Both the position numbers and the translations under genes were made by a program. This document shows positions 9,099 through 18,734 of a stretch of DNA of 64,000 nucleotides, one piece after another (position 1 is the stretch's first letter; every line of letters starts with the position of its first letter). Source of the stretch: Pseudemcibacter aquimaris (lineage in GTDB: Bacteria > Pseudomonadota > Alphaproteobacteria > Sphingomonadales > Emcibacteraceae); NCBI RefSeq assembly GCF_028869115.1, contig NZ_CP079800.1:3137501-3201500 (forward strand), in the 5' to 3' direction. Below the pieces are notes generated by a model that had not been told where the DNA came from, ran no database searches, and saw only the letters and a list, made by a program, of their open reading frames with translations.

Positions 9099-9791
9099 CT
9101 AGCTATTACCCATACTATATCCACCGGATTCGGTGATGATAATCTTTGATTTTGATGGGTCCGTTTCGATTTTTTGTCGTAAACGGTAGATATGCGTTTC
9201 CAGTGTATGTGTGGTGACATTGGCATTATATCCCCATACCTCGTTTAAGAGCTTATCCCGTGTAATGGTCGCGCCATCCGCCCGTTTTAAAAATTTCAAT
9301 ATCGCCGTTTCTTTTTCAGTAAGGCGAATTTTTTCACCCGTTTCTTCATCAGTTAGCATTTTATCACCCGGCTTGAACATATAATGCCCGATAGGGTAAC
9401 TCGCATCTTCGCTGATAAGATGCTGTCTTAAATGCGCCCTGACACGGGCCAGCAGAATGCCAAACTTAAACGGCTTGGTCACATAATCATTGGCACCGGC
9501 ATCAAGACCAAGAATGGTATCGGCTTCTGACGCGTTTGCCGTCAACATGATGATCGGCGTATTGACACCCGATTTGCGCATCATACGGCATACTTCACGG
9601 CCATCGATATCCGGCATACCAACATCAAGAATGATCAGGTCATAATCATTTTCTTTGACCTTATCCAGACCACATTTGCCGTTATTGCATTGATCTGTTT
9701 TAAACTCTTCATGAAAGGAAAGTTGCATCGCAAGATTTTCCCTTAGGTCATCATCATCGTCCACAAGTAAGATATTATAAGTATGCGTCAT
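9099..9791 (-). CDS. OmpR/PhoB-family response regulator
   Basis: Two-domain transcription factor of 230 residues. The receiver (1-120) has the acidic pocket DDDDD at 11-15, phospho-acceptor D56 in LDVGMP, and K106 in YVTKPFK. The winged helix (about 135-228) contains LTEKETAILKFL and THTLETHIYRLRQKI. The DNA-binding end resembles alphaproteobacterial envelope regulators such as CenR, from memory only. No histidine kinase is adjacent, so its partner is unknown. It is divergent from ribA across an 85-base AT-rich gap. Confidence 0.9.
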   Translation of the reverse strand: MTHTYNILLVDDDDDLRENLAMQLSFHEEFKTDQCNNGKCGLDKVKENDYDLIILDVGMPDIDGREVCRMMRKSGVNTPIIMLTANASEADTILGLDAGANDYVTKPFKFGILLARVRAHLRQHLISEDASYPIGHYMFKPGDKMLTDEETGEKIRLTEKETAILKFLKRADGATITRDKLLNEVWGYNANVTTHTLETHIYRLRQKIETDPSKSKIIITESGGYSMGNS

Positions 9792-9876
9792 GCTGTTTCT
9801 CTATATTTATACTTAACTTAATATTATATAAGTCGTATAACCATATTCAAAGTAAATAAAGGCATTTGGCATCACC

Positions 9877-10986
9877 GTGGATAACAATTCCGTGAACAAT
9901 CAAAAACTTATACCAATTGACCGCGCTGCGGCGGATCTACGTCGCGGTGGTTTTGTCATTGTATCTAACGGTGAAGACGCCCATCTTGTGACCTCTGCTG
10001 AACTGATCCTTGATCAGAAATTACAAGATATAAAAACATTAAGCGGTGATGATGCGCTTGTTGGCCTTACTTATAACCGAGCCAATATTTTAAAAATATC
10101 CCCCCGATCCGGTGATGTTGCACTGGTGAATATTGATGCCCATATGGATAGCGGTGTGATTGCATCCATGGCCGACCCGGCCGATGATTTAATGAAAATG
10201 ATGCAAGGGCCATTCACAGTGGCGAATGTCAACCCAAGCAATGTTCATGACGCCGGAATTAAGTTATGTAAAATTGCCAAACTGTTACCGGCAGCAATTT
10301 TTTCAATACCGCTTACAAATGCAGATGATATCGCCAAAGAAAAAAATATTCTAACGCTGCATGTTAAAGATATTCTTGAATATGATTTAAATGATGCACT
10401 TTCATTAAACATCGTGACATCCGCGATTGTCCCGCTAGAGGGTTCAGAACAATCCACTATGGTCGCTTTTAGACCCGATGACGGCGGCACGGAACATTTC
10501 GCCATCATTGTTGGTGATCCGAGCTGTGATGACGCGGTAATGACACGCATCCATTCAGAATGTTTTACTGGTGACTTGCTTGGATCCTTAAAATGCGATT
10601 GCGGCGAACAAATGCGCGGCGCCATCAAATATATGGCAGAAGCCGGCGGCGGCATTCTTTTATATTTAGCACAAGAAGGGCGCGGCATCGGGCTTATCAA
10701 TAAATTACGTGCTTATCATTTACAGGATCAGGGTTTTGACACCGTGGATGCCAATGAAAGATTGGGTTTCTTATCAGACGAACGTATTTTTGAGCCCGCA
10801 GCAGAAATGCTTAAAAAGATGGGATATTCAAAAGTAAGGTTGCTTACCAATAATCCGGATAAAGTCGCCGGATTAGAGGCATGCGGCATCACCGTATCAG
10901 AACGTGTGGAACATAAATTCCCGTCCAATAATCATAATGATCTTTATTTAAAAACGAAAAAGAAACGTTCCGGTCACTTACTTTAA
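9877..10986 (+). CDS. ribA: GTP cyclohydrolase II with degenerate RibB-like N-terminal domain
   Basis: Opens GTP in the first step of riboflavin synthesis. In this 369-residue protein, residues about 195-360 are the cyclohydrolase: zinc cysteines in ECFTGDLLGSLKCDCG, catalytic QEGRGIGL, and NNPDKV near the end. Residues 1-190 align in outline with dihydroxybutanone-phosphate synthase but lack its acidic active-site loop, so that half is probably inactive, as in other alphaproteobacterial RibA proteins. The start is a GTG at 9877 with only a distant AAAGG. The gene overlaps the convergent transporter gene by nine bases. Confidence 0.88.
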   Translation: MDNNSVNNQKLIPIDRAAADLRRGGFVIVSNGEDAHLVTSAELILDQKLQDIKTLSGDDALVGLTYNRANILKISPRSGDVALVNIDAHMDSGVIASMADPADDLMKMMQGPFTVANVNPSNVHDAGIKLCKIAKLLPAAIFSIPLTNADDIAKEKNILTLHVKDILEYDLNDALSLNIVTSAIVPLEGSEQSTMVAFRPDDGGTEHFAIIVGDPSCDDAVMTRIHSECFTGDLLGSLKCDCGEQMRGAIKYMAEAGGGILLYLAQEGRGIGLINKLRAYHLQDQGFDTVDANERLGFLSDERIFEPAAEMLKKMGYSKVRLLTNNPDKVAGLEACGITVSERVEHKFPSNNHNDLYLKTKKKRSGHLL

Positions 10987-11841
10987 TCCGATCAGAACCA
11001 ACCCGATTGCAGATAATAAAAAGCCGACCTTTTGATTGTTGTTTAACCGTTCGCCAAAAAATAAAAACGACAATAACAATATAAAAAACATATCCAGTGA
11101 AAAGATCGTCACAACGATACTGGCCGGCCCGCCTTTTAAAGCCGAAATATAAAATAGTAACCCGCCATATGACACAAGACCCGTCGCCGTACCAATCGCC
11201 ATTGTTTTGCCGTTCGATGTCCCAAGAGCAAGCGTCCTGTTTCTGTTTTTAAATATAAGACCGATGAATAAAAACGCACAATACGTATAGGCCATCGCCA
11301 CAACAAGTTCACCCGGAAGATCCATTTCATTGACGACTTTTAAGCCACCATTTCTAAAGGCAAGCAAGATGATGCAAACCGTCATAATCAGGAACCATTT
11401 GCTGTTGGCCGCTTTTTCATTGCCACCAAATTTAAGATTAACCGTCATCATGGCCGCAAAGAAAAACAAAATGCCGATGCCTTCGCGGATAGTGATATTT
11501 TCACCGTAATAAAGCGCCGATAACAATATCACGATCACGATATTGGCTTTCGCAAAAGCGGACGTCAGCCCCGCCGGGCCAAACCGCATTCCCTGCGCAA
11601 AAGTGAAATTGCCCCCGGCTGATCCAAGGCCCACGATTGCCGCCATAATGAAAAATGACATGCCGCTGATTTGATTTATGATATCAATACTATCGATGAA
11701 AAAGCACAAGGCCCCCGTCGCGTAAAGCGCAACAAAGAAATAATTATCATCAGCTTTGTTAACGGCGTTCCATTTAAAAAACACCCCACCAAAGCCAAAC
11801 ATCAGCGCCCCAAGCACTGCTTGAATAATATATAATTCCAT
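10978..11841 (-). CDS. DMT-superfamily (EamA) transporter
   Basis: 287 residues forming about ten hydrophobic helices in two EamA-like halves. The second half carries GGPASIVVTIFSLDMFFILL and FLFFGERLN, a common end-of-domain pattern. Substrate unknown. It starts only five bases after the fdsA stop on the same strand, so it is probably the last gene of the formaldehyde/formate operon. Metabolite or formate movement is a possibility but is not shown by the sequence. Confidence 0.82.
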   Translation of the reverse strand: MELYIIQAVLGALMFGFGGVFFKWNAVNKADDNYFFVALYATGALCFFIDSIDIINQISGMSFFIMAAIVGLGSAGGNFTFAQGMRFGPAGLTSAFAKANIVIVILLSALYYGENITIREGIGILFFFAAMMTVNLKFGGNEKAANSKWFLIMTVCIILLAFRNGGLKVVNEMDLPGELVVAMAYTYCAFLFIGLIFKNRNRTLALGTSNGKTMAIGTATGLVSYGGLLFYISALKGGPASIVVTIFSLDMFFILLLSFLFFGERLNNNQKVGFLLSAIGLVLIGLK

Positions 11842-11846
11842 GAAAG

Positions 11847-14651
11847 CTATTCCGCGATATGACGAGTGTTTTCAGAAAATTCGTCAAACTCTTCCTGCCA
11901 ATCGGACTTACGGTTTGTTTGCCTAATCTCAACCGCGGTAACTTTATATTCCGGGCAATTTGTTGCCCAGTCACTGTTATCGGTTGTCACGATATTGGCA
12001 CCTGATTCCGGCATATGGAATGTTGTATAAACCACGCCGGGCTGCATATCTTCGGTGATGCGTGCTTCCAGTACGGTTTCACCCATGCGGCTTTGGATCA
12101 TGACCATATCGCCATCGACAATACCGCGATTTTCCGCGTCATGTGGGTGAATATCCAGAATATCCTTGTCATGCCAGATGTTGTTTTTTGTGCGTCTTGT
12201 TTGCGCACCAACATTATATTGGCTCAGGATCCGGCCTGTTGTCAGAATTAGCGGGAATTTACGACTGGTGCGTTCTGTGGTCGGCACATATTCGGTCAGA
12301 ATAAAGTTACCCTTACCGCGAACAAACCCGTCAATATGCATAATCGGCGTGCCTTCCGGTGCCTTTTCATTACAGGGCCACTGCACCGAACCGCGTTCAT
12401 CAAGCATGTCAAAACTGACATTGTTAAAGGTTGGTGTCAGGCGGGCAATTTCATCCATGATCTGGGCCGCATTATCATAACCCATATCATATCCCATCGC
12501 ACGACCAAGACGGCATGTGATTTCCCATTCATCCATGCCTTGAACCGGTTCCATTACTTTGCGAACGCGGCTGATGCGGCGTTCTGCATTTGTGAATGTG
12601 CCGTTCTTTTCAAGGAACGATGTACCCGGGAAAAACACGTGTGCGAAACGCGCCGTTTCATTCAGGAATAAATCCTGCACAATCAGACATTCCAGCGAAT
12701 TCATCGCCGCCTCTACGTGATGTGTGTTCGGGTCGGATTGGGCCACGTCTTCGCCCTGAATATACATGGCTTTATAGGTACCATCCACAGCCGCATCGAA
12801 CATATTCGGAATACGGTATCCCGGTTCCGGATCAAGTTCTACGCCCCAGTCTTTTTCAAATTCCGCACGCACATCATCAAGACTGACATGACGGTAACCC
12901 GGTAATTCATGCGGGAATGATCCCATATCGCATGACCCTTGTACGTTATTTTGACCACGAAGCGGGTTAACACCAACACCCATACGGCCAATGTTTCCTG
13001 TCGCCATAGCAAGGTTCGCCATACCGATCACCATTGTCGACCCTTGTGAGTGTTCGGTTACACCAAGACCGTAATAAATAGCAGCATTGCCACCCGTGGC
13101 ATAAAGACGAGCCGCCGCACGAATATCATCAGCTGGAACGCCAGTATGTTCCGCAACAATTTCAGGGCTATTTTCCGGACGTTTAATAAATTCCGCCCAA
13201 TCATTAAAAGCATCAAGGTCACAACGTTCGTTGATATATTCCTGATCAGCAAGCCCCTCGGTCAAAACCACATGGGCCATGGCGTTGATCATCGCCACAT
13301 TGGTTCCCGGCTGAAGCGGTAAATGATAATCCGCCTTAATATGTGGGGATTTCACAAGTCCCGTTTTACGGGGATCAACCACGATCAATTTCGCCCCTTC
13401 ACGCAGGCGTTTTTTCATAAGGCTCGCAAAAACGGGATGGGCATCCGGTGGATTAGCACCGATCACCATCATCACATCGGTATCCATGACACTATCAAAT
13501 GTCTGTGTACCCGCCGATGTACCAAGCGTTTCACGCAGGCCATAACCAGTCGGGGAATGACAAACACGTGCACATGTATCCACATTGTTATTTTTAAATC
13601 CGGCGCGGATTAATTTTTGTACCACATAAACTTCTTCGTTGGTGCAGCGTGATGAAGTTATGCCGCCAATTGATTTACGGCCATATTTTTCCTGAATGGA
13701 TTTAAGGCGGTCTGCGGCAAATTCAATTGCCTCATCCCAGCTTACTTTTTTCCATGGGTCCGTGATATTTTCACGCACCATCGGGCTTAATACGCGGTCT
13801 TCATGGATGGCATAATCCCACGCAAAACGACCTTTTACGCATGAATGACCATGGTTTGCTTCGCCGTCTTTCCATGGCATCATACGGACGACTTCACCGT
13901 CTTTTACCTCTGCTTTAAAGCCGCAACCCACACCGCAATACGCACAAGTTGTCACGGTGCTTTCAACCGGTTTTCCAAGTTCATAAGTGCGCTTTTCAAA
14001 AAGACTATCCGTCGGGCATGCCTGCACACAGGCACCACATGATACACAATCACTGGCTAGAAAATCTTGATCCGTTCCGGCTGCAATTTTACTGTTAAAT
14101 CCGCGGCCATCAATGGTAAGCGCGAATGTACCCTGTACTTCTTCGCATGCACGTACGCAGCGGGCACATAAAATACATTTTGCCGGATCAAAACTGAAAT
14201 AAGGATTACTATCATCAATGATGGATTTTAAATGGTTATGGCCGTCTTTGCCGTATCTGTTTCCTTCAAGTCCAACAAGCCTCGCCATATCATGAAGCGG
14301 GCTATCCTCATCCGGATGATCGGAAATATAAAGCTCCATGATACCGCGGCGAATTTGCGTTAATCGGTCGGAATTCGTCTTAACTTCCATGCCTTCTGAT
14401 ACCGGTGTGGTACAGCTCGCCGGTGTGCCGCGCATACCGTCCACTTCCACCAGACATAATCTGCATGACCCATATTCCTTGATATTATCAGATGCACAAA
14501 GACTTGGGATATCCACATCAATTGTACGTGATGCACGCATCACTGATGTTCCTTCAGGCACAGTGACTTCTTTACCGTCAATTTTCAATGTGACAGTTTT
14601 ATCCGATTTCTTTTCGGGCGTACCAAAATCTTTATCTTCTAATAAGGTCAT
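11847..14651 (-). CDS. fdsA: NAD-dependent formate dehydrogenase, molybdopterin subunit alpha
   Basis: Oxidises formate to CO2 at a Mo- (or W-) bis-MGD centre and passes electrons inward. Domain order over 934 residues: N-terminal [2Fe-2S] ferredoxin (C52, C63, C66, C80), NuoG-like Fe-S segment with C-rich clusters near 159-212 (ILCARCVRACE, CVSCGACVQACP), the [4Fe-4S] motif CAYCGVGC at about 236, then the oxidoreductase core. The metal ligand appears to be C364 followed by H365 (ARVCHSPTG), so it is a cysteine rather than selenocysteine enzyme. The C-terminal MGD-binding domain (QTRRTKN) is present. The cytoplasmic FdsABG complex is inferred from the two genes just upstream. No fdsC or fdsD gene follows. 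Confidence 0.95.
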   Translation of the reverse strand: MTLLEDKDFGTPEKKSDKTVTLKIDGKEVTVPEGTSVMRASRTIDVDIPSLCASDNIKEYGSCRLCLVEVDGMRGTPASCTTPVSEGMEVKTNSDRLTQIRRGIMELYISDHPDEDSPLHDMARLVGLEGNRYGKDGHNHLKSIIDDSNPYFSFDPAKCILCARCVRACEEVQGTFALTIDGRGFNSKIAAGTDQDFLASDCVSCGACVQACPTDSLFEKRTYELGKPVESTVTTCAYCGVGCGFKAEVKDGEVVRMMPWKDGEANHGHSCVKGRFAWDYAIHEDRVLSPMVRENITDPWKKVSWDEAIEFAADRLKSIQEKYGRKSIGGITSSRCTNEEVYVVQKLIRAGFKNNNVDTCARVCHSPTGYGLRETLGTSAGTQTFDSVMDTDVMMVIGANPPDAHPVFASLMKKRLREGAKLIVVDPRKTGLVKSPHIKADYHLPLQPGTNVAMINAMAHVVLTEGLADQEYINERCDLDAFNDWAEFIKRPENSPEIVAEHTGVPADDIRAAARLYATGGNAAIYYGLGVTEHSQGSTMVIGMANLAMATGNIGRMGVGVNPLRGQNNVQGSCDMGSFPHELPGYRHVSLDDVRAEFEKDWGVELDPEPGYRIPNMFDAAVDGTYKAMYIQGEDVAQSDPNTHHVEAAMNSLECLIVQDLFLNETARFAHVFFPGTSFLEKNGTFTNAERRISRVRKVMEPVQGMDEWEITCRLGRAMGYDMGYDNAAQIMDEIARLTPTFNNVSFDMLDERGSVQWPCNEKAPEGTPIMHIDGFVRGKGNFILTEYVPTTERTSRKFPLILTTGRILSQYNVGAQTRRTKNNIWHDKDILDIHPHDAENRGIVDGDMVMIQSRMGETVLEARITEDMQPGVVYTTFHMPESGANIVTTDNSDWATNCPEYKVTAVEIRQTNRKSDWQEEFDEFSENTRHIAE

Positions 14652-14669
14652 ATCATTTCTTTCCGAAAT

Positions 14670-16166
14670 CTACTTTTTAAAGTCTTCTGGCCAATGCTCA
14701 AAAGCACTTTTAGCAGGAATGGGTGTCATACCCCCCATGGCACAAAGTGACGATGTATCCATCAAATCACAAAGCTCCATCATCAGTTTGAAATCACCAC
14801 GTTCAATCAGTTCCGAACCACGTGTTGAACCAATCCGGCACGGTGTACATTTACCACAGCTTTCAATCGCACAAAAATCAAAAGCAAATTTTGCCTGATC
14901 TTTCATATTTGCTGTTTCATCAAAAACCACGATACCGCCGTGGCCAAGCACTGCATGCGCTTCCTGAAAAGCTTCATAATCAAGCGGCATATCAAATTGT
15001 TCCGGCGGGATATAAGCACCAAGCGGGCCACCAACCTGTACAGCCTTGATATTTTTACCCGTGAATGTGCCAGAACCAAATTCATTAATCATATCACCAA
15101 GGGTGATACCGAATGCTTTTTCAATAAGGCCGCCACATTTCACATTTCCAGCAAGTTGAAATGCTATTGTACCACGGGATTTGCCAATTCCGAAATCTTT
15201 GTAATAATCAGCACCCTTTTCCATGATCACAGGAACACTGCCTAATGTCAGTACATTATTAATCACGGTAGGCTTGCCAAATAATCCCACATGAGCCGGA
15301 AGTGGCGGTTTCGCACGCACCATGCCACGCTTGCCTTCAAGGCTTTCCAACATGGCCGTTTCTTCGCCGCATACATATGATCCGGCGCCAATGCGCACTT
15401 CAATGTTAAATTCTTTGCCGCTTCCTTGAATATCACTGCCTAAATAACCGTTTTGTCCGGCAATTCTGATGGCGTCATTCAAGATTTCTTTGGCAAGCGG
15501 ATATTCACTTCTAAGGTAAATATACCCCATCGTCGCATTCACCGCGAGACCGGCAATGGTCATCCCTTCGATCAAACAAAATGGGTCGCATTCCATTAAA
15601 ATGCGGTCGGAAAAAGTACCGCTGTCGCCCTCATCCGCATTACAGCAAATATATTTCTGATCTGCTTCTGCCGCGAGCACGGTATTCCATTTAATACCAG
15701 TTGGGAAAGCCGCGCCACCACGGCCACGTAAACCGGACGTCGTGACGTCATCAACGATTTCCTGTGATGATTTTTCAAGGGCGTTTTTAAGACCCGCATA
15801 CCCACCATTGTTTTTATAATCTTCAATGGATAATGGATCAATGAGGCCGCATCTTGCGTATGTTAAGCGTTCCTGATTTTTAAGATAATCAATTTCTTGC
15901 GTCAGTCCTTGGCATAACGGATGATCCGCACCAGATAAAAACCCGGCTTTATAAAGACCATCAACATCAGATACTGTTACCGGACCATAAGCAACGCGTC
16001 CCTTTTCCGTTTCCACTTCTACAAGCGGTTCGAGATAGGTCATACCCCAGGTACCATTACGCACAATTTTAATATCTTCAGGCAGTTCTGCTATTTTCTT
16101 TGCTACATCATCAGCCCCAAGACTGATAGACGCCGTATCGCGGGGAATATAAATGGTTATTGTCAT
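14670..16166 (-). CDS. fdsB: NAD-dependent formate dehydrogenase, flavoprotein subunit beta
   Basis: FMN- and NAD-binding subunit that reduces NAD+ with electrons from formate; 498 residues. The first 100 residues form a thioredoxin-like [2Fe-2S]-type fold as in fused FdsB. The FMN/NADH site shows GRGGAAFPTG (148-157) and AGSYVCGEETAML. The C-terminal [4Fe-4S] ligands are C437, C440, C443 and C475. It overlaps the upstream fdsG stop by four bases (ATGA), which indicates translational coupling. Confidence 0.94.
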   Translation of the reverse strand: MTITIYIPRDTASISLGADDVAKKIAELPEDIKIVRNGTWGMTYLEPLVEVETEKGRVAYGPVTVSDVDGLYKAGFLSGADHPLCQGLTQEIDYLKNQERLTYARCGLIDPLSIEDYKNNGGYAGLKNALEKSSQEIVDDVTTSGLRGRGGAAFPTGIKWNTVLAAEADQKYICCNADEGDSGTFSDRILMECDPFCLIEGMTIAGLAVNATMGYIYLRSEYPLAKEILNDAIRIAGQNGYLGSDIQGSGKEFNIEVRIGAGSYVCGEETAMLESLEGKRGMVRAKPPLPAHVGLFGKPTVINNVLTLGSVPVIMEKGADYYKDFGIGKSRGTIAFQLAGNVKCGGLIEKAFGITLGDMINEFGSGTFTGKNIKAVQVGGPLGAYIPPEQFDMPLDYEAFQEAHAVLGHGGIVVFDETANMKDQAKFAFDFCAIESCGKCTPCRIGSTRGSELIERGDFKLMMELCDLMDTSSLCAMGGMTPIPAKSAFEHWPEDFKK

Positions 16167-16621
16167 GCGTTTTCCCCTTTTAACAGTTCCGCTGCTTTCT
16201 CACCGGTCACCCGCGCATGAAGTTTTCCATCAATTTCAAGATTTGGTGAAATGGCACAATTGCCAAAACAATAGACGGCCTCGAGTGTTACATCACCGTT
16301 TTCACTGGTCTTTCCTGTTTGAATACCAAGAATTTCTTCAACCCGTTCGGTTAATTCACGGCTACCCATAGCCTGGCATGCTTCTGCCTGACAAATGCGG
16401 ACAATTTTTCGCCCTGCTGGGGATGTTCTGAAATCGTGATAATAACTGATAACACCGTAGACTTCCGCACGTGAAATATTAAAACCATCCGCAATTAAAT
16501 CGATGGTTTCTTTCGGGACGTACCCAAACACCCCCTGCAATCCATGCAGGCATTCCAGTACCCCCCCGGGCAATGATGTATATTCCGCAATTATTTCCTG
16601 CGCTTTATCCAAATCCACCAC
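16163..16621 (-). CDS. fdsG: NAD-dependent formate dehydrogenase, gamma subunit
   Basis: NuoE-like [2Fe-2S] subunit of 152 residues. Helical N-terminus contains LPGGVLECLHGLQ and GYVPKE. The cluster ligands are spaced C-x4-C (CQAEAC) and C-x3-C (CFGNC), the normal NuoE pattern. It is the first of the three fds genes and sits ten bases after fghA. Confidence 0.93.
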   Translation of the reverse strand: MVDLDKAQEIIAEYTSLPGGVLECLHGLQGVFGYVPKETIDLIADGFNISRAEVYGVISYYHDFRTSPAGRKIVRICQAEACQAMGSRELTERVEEILGIQTGKTSENGDVTLEAVYCFGNCAISPNLEIDGKLHARVTGEKAAELLKGENA

Positions 16622-16630
16622 AATTATTTC

Positions 16631-17470
16631 CTATTTTAAAATGGACGAATGATGTTTTAGATGATCTACCATAAATGTGGAAATAAAGAAATAACCATGG
16701 TCATAATCTTCATGGCGACGCAGATTTAATGCCTGCCCAACATCCGCACAGGCCGCTTCGAACCGTTCCGGCATCAATTGATTTTCAAGAAATGGATCAG
16801 CCAATCCCTGATCAATTAGAATTTCCGGCGCGTTTGACGCATCACCACCAGCCACCATTAAGGCACAGGCATCATATTGCTGCCAGTGATCACGGTCTCC
16901 ACCAACATATTTCGAAAGGGCTTTATGACCCCACGGGCAATTAAGCGGGCTTACGATCGGGGCAAAAGCAGACACTGATTTATATTTATCCTTATTTTTC
17001 AGATAAATCGTTAGCGCACCATGGCCGCCCATTGAATGACCAAATATACCAACTTTGGTAGCATCAACCGGGAATTCTGATAGCATTAATTGATGCAGTT
17101 CATCTGTGATGTAAGAATACATGTTGTAATGGGTATTCCATGGTTCTTCGGTGGCATCAACGTAAAAACCGGCCCCTTTTCCGAAATCCCACCCTTCTTC
17201 ATCCGGAACGTCATCACCGCGTGGTGATGTATCCGGTGCAATGATGATCATACCCAGTTCAGCCGCCTGCTCATAAGCGCATGCTTTGGTAGTAAAGTTA
17301 TCTTCAGTACATGTTAATCCCGCAAGATAAACAAGCGCCGGGCATTTTCCATTTGCCGCTTGAGGCGGCAGAAAAACACTAAAGCTCATATCGCAATTGG
17401 TTGTCTTGGCAGTGTGGCTATAATAACGCACTTCACCGCCAAAACATTGATGTTTCGACTTCAATTCCAT
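16631..17470 (-). CDS. fghA: S-formylglutathione hydrolase
   Basis: Hydrolyses S-formylglutathione to formate and glutathione in the cytoplasm. The 279-residue alpha/beta hydrolase (esterase D family) has nucleophile S146 in GHSMGGHG, LAGLTCTEDNF at the oxyanion region and HGYFFI with the late histidine. It lies two bases after adhC, so the product of the dehydrogenase passes straight to it, and the formate released feeds FdsABG. Confidence 0.94.
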   Translation of the reverse strand: MELKSKHQCFGGEVRYYSHTAKTTNCDMSFSVFLPPQAANGKCPALVYLAGLTCTEDNFTTKACAYEQAAELGMIIIAPDTSPRGDDVPDEEGWDFGKGAGFYVDATEEPWNTHYNMYSYITDELHQLMLSEFPVDATKVGIFGHSMGGHGALTIYLKNKDKYKSVSAFAPIVSPLNCPWGHKALSKYVGGDRDHWQQYDACALMVAGGDASNAPEILIDQGLADPFLENQLMPERFEAACADVGQALNLRRHEDYDHGYFFISTFMVDHLKHHSSILK

Positions 17471-17472
17471 GA

Positions 17473-18579
17473 TTAATATACAACCACGCTTCTAATTGAT
17501 TCACCAGAATGCATTAAATCAAACGCTTTATTGATATCATTCAGTGGCATTGTATGGGTAATCAGATCATCAATATTAATCTTACCATCCATATACCAAT
17601 CAACAATTGTTGGAACATCCGTGCGACCCCGTGCACCACCAAATGCTGAACCACGCCATACACGGCCCGTTACAAGCTGGAATGGACGTGTTGAAATTTC
17701 CTGTCCTGCGCCTGCAACACCAATGATGATGCTCTCGCCCCATCCTTTATGACAACATTCAAGTGCCTGACGCATTGTATTAACGTTACCGATACATTCG
17801 AAACTATAATCAGCGCCACCATTGGTCAGATCTAGGATCGCTTCCATCAGGTCCGGGCATTCTGTCGGATTGATAAAGTCTGTCATACCAAACTGTTTCG
17901 CGATACCAATACGGTCATTGTTAATATCGATACCAATAATTTTATTGGCGCCAACCATGCGCGCGCCCTGAATAACGTTAAGACCGATACCACCAAGACC
18001 GAAAACAACAACGTTTGATCCCGGTTCAACTTTCGCATCAAAAACTACTGCGCCTACACCCGTCGTTACACCACAACCGATATAACAGATTTTTTCGAAA
18101 TCAGCGTCTTTACGAACCTTTGCCACCGCAATTTCCGGCATCACAGAATAATTGGAAAATGTTGAACATCCCATGTAATGAAGGATCGGCTCACCGTTAA
18201 GGCTAAAACGGCTAGTACCGTCCGGCATTAGGCCCGCACCTTGGGTAGAACGGATTTTCTGACACAGGTTTGTTTTTGGATGCAGGCAGTAATCACATTC
18301 GCGACATTCCGGCGTATAAAGCGGTATAACATGGTCACCAACTTCAACTGACGTCACGCCTTCGCCGATTTCAACAACTACGCCCGCACCTTCGTGACCG
18401 AGAATCGCAGGAAATGCACCTTCCGGATCATCACCTGATAACGTAAAGGCATCCGTATGACAAATACCTGTGGCTTTCATTTCTACAAGCACTTCACCAG
18501 CACGCGGGCCATCAAGTGTAACAGTTTCAATGCTAAGAGGATCGCCTGCTTTAAAGGCTACAGCAGCTTTGGTTTCCAT
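17473..18579 (-). CDS. adhC: S-(hydroxymethyl)glutathione dehydrogenase (class III alcohol dehydrogenase)
   Basis: Oxidises the glutathione adduct of formaldehyde to S-formylglutathione with NAD+; also acts on S-nitrosoglutathione in known members. Length 368 residues. Catalytic zinc site: [10 protein letters not shown] and GHEGAGVV. Structural zinc site: CRECDYC plus NLC. The Rossmann motif is [10 protein letters not shown]. It is the first gene of the operon, with AAAGGAAG before ATG 18579. A 19-base palindrome 32-50 bases upstream of the ATG is a likely operator. The same family is also called frmA or flhA. Confidence 0.95.
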   Translation of the reverse strand: METKAAVAFKAGDPLSIETVTLDGPRAGEVLVEMKATGICHTDAFTLSGDDPEGAFPAILGHEGAGVVVEIGEGVTSVEVGDHVIPLYTPECRECDYCLHPKTNLCQKIRSTQGAGLMPDGTSRFSLNGEPILHYMGCSTFSNYSVMPEIAVAKVRKDADFEKICYIGCGVTTGVGAVVFDAKVEPGSNVVVFGLGGIGLNVIQGARMVGANKIIGIDINNDRIGIAKQFGMTDFINPTECPDLMEAILDLTNGGADYSFECIGNVNTMRQALECCHKGWGESIIIGVAGAGQEISTRPFQLVTGRVWRGSAFGGARGRTDVPTIVDWYMDGKINIDDLITHTMPLNDINKAFDLMHSGESIRSVVVY

Positions 18580-18610
18580 TTAAACTTCCTTTATATTTAT
18601 AATTTAAGTC

Positions 18611-18629
18611 CCAATATACCCTATATTGG
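18611..18629. promoter_or_regulatory. Palindromic operator candidate before the formaldehyde operon
   Basis: CCAATATA, CCC, TATATTGG: perfect 8-3-8 inverted repeat, 32-50 bases before the adhC ATG. On the operon strand TTGATA, 17 bases, AATATA could be a promoter whose -10 the palindrome covers, a common repressor position. AT-rich arms around a C/G tract recall CsoR/RcnR/FrmR-type sites; that is inference only. Confidence 0.55.
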
Positions 18630-18705
18630 TCAAATATACATCTTTATCAAATTGAATACAGATAAATTTGTGATCACATTATGATGTTTTATCAATAACG
18701 CTATT

Positions 18706-18721
18706 TTGTACGTTTGTACAA
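18706..18721. repeat. Inverted repeat TTGTAC-N4-GTACAA
   Basis: Perfect 6-4-6 inverted repeat 13 bases beyond the dinG-like stop and about 127 bases before the adhC start. It could be a second regulator site for the formaldehyde operon; no T-run follows on either strand. Confidence 0.4.
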
Positions 18722-18734
18722 TTAAAATAAACCC

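Noticed and set aside
14338-14898. 186-residue frame across the fdsA-fdsB junction on the + strand
   Set aside because: Runs antisense to two genes with complete cofactor motifs; no ribosome site or domain.
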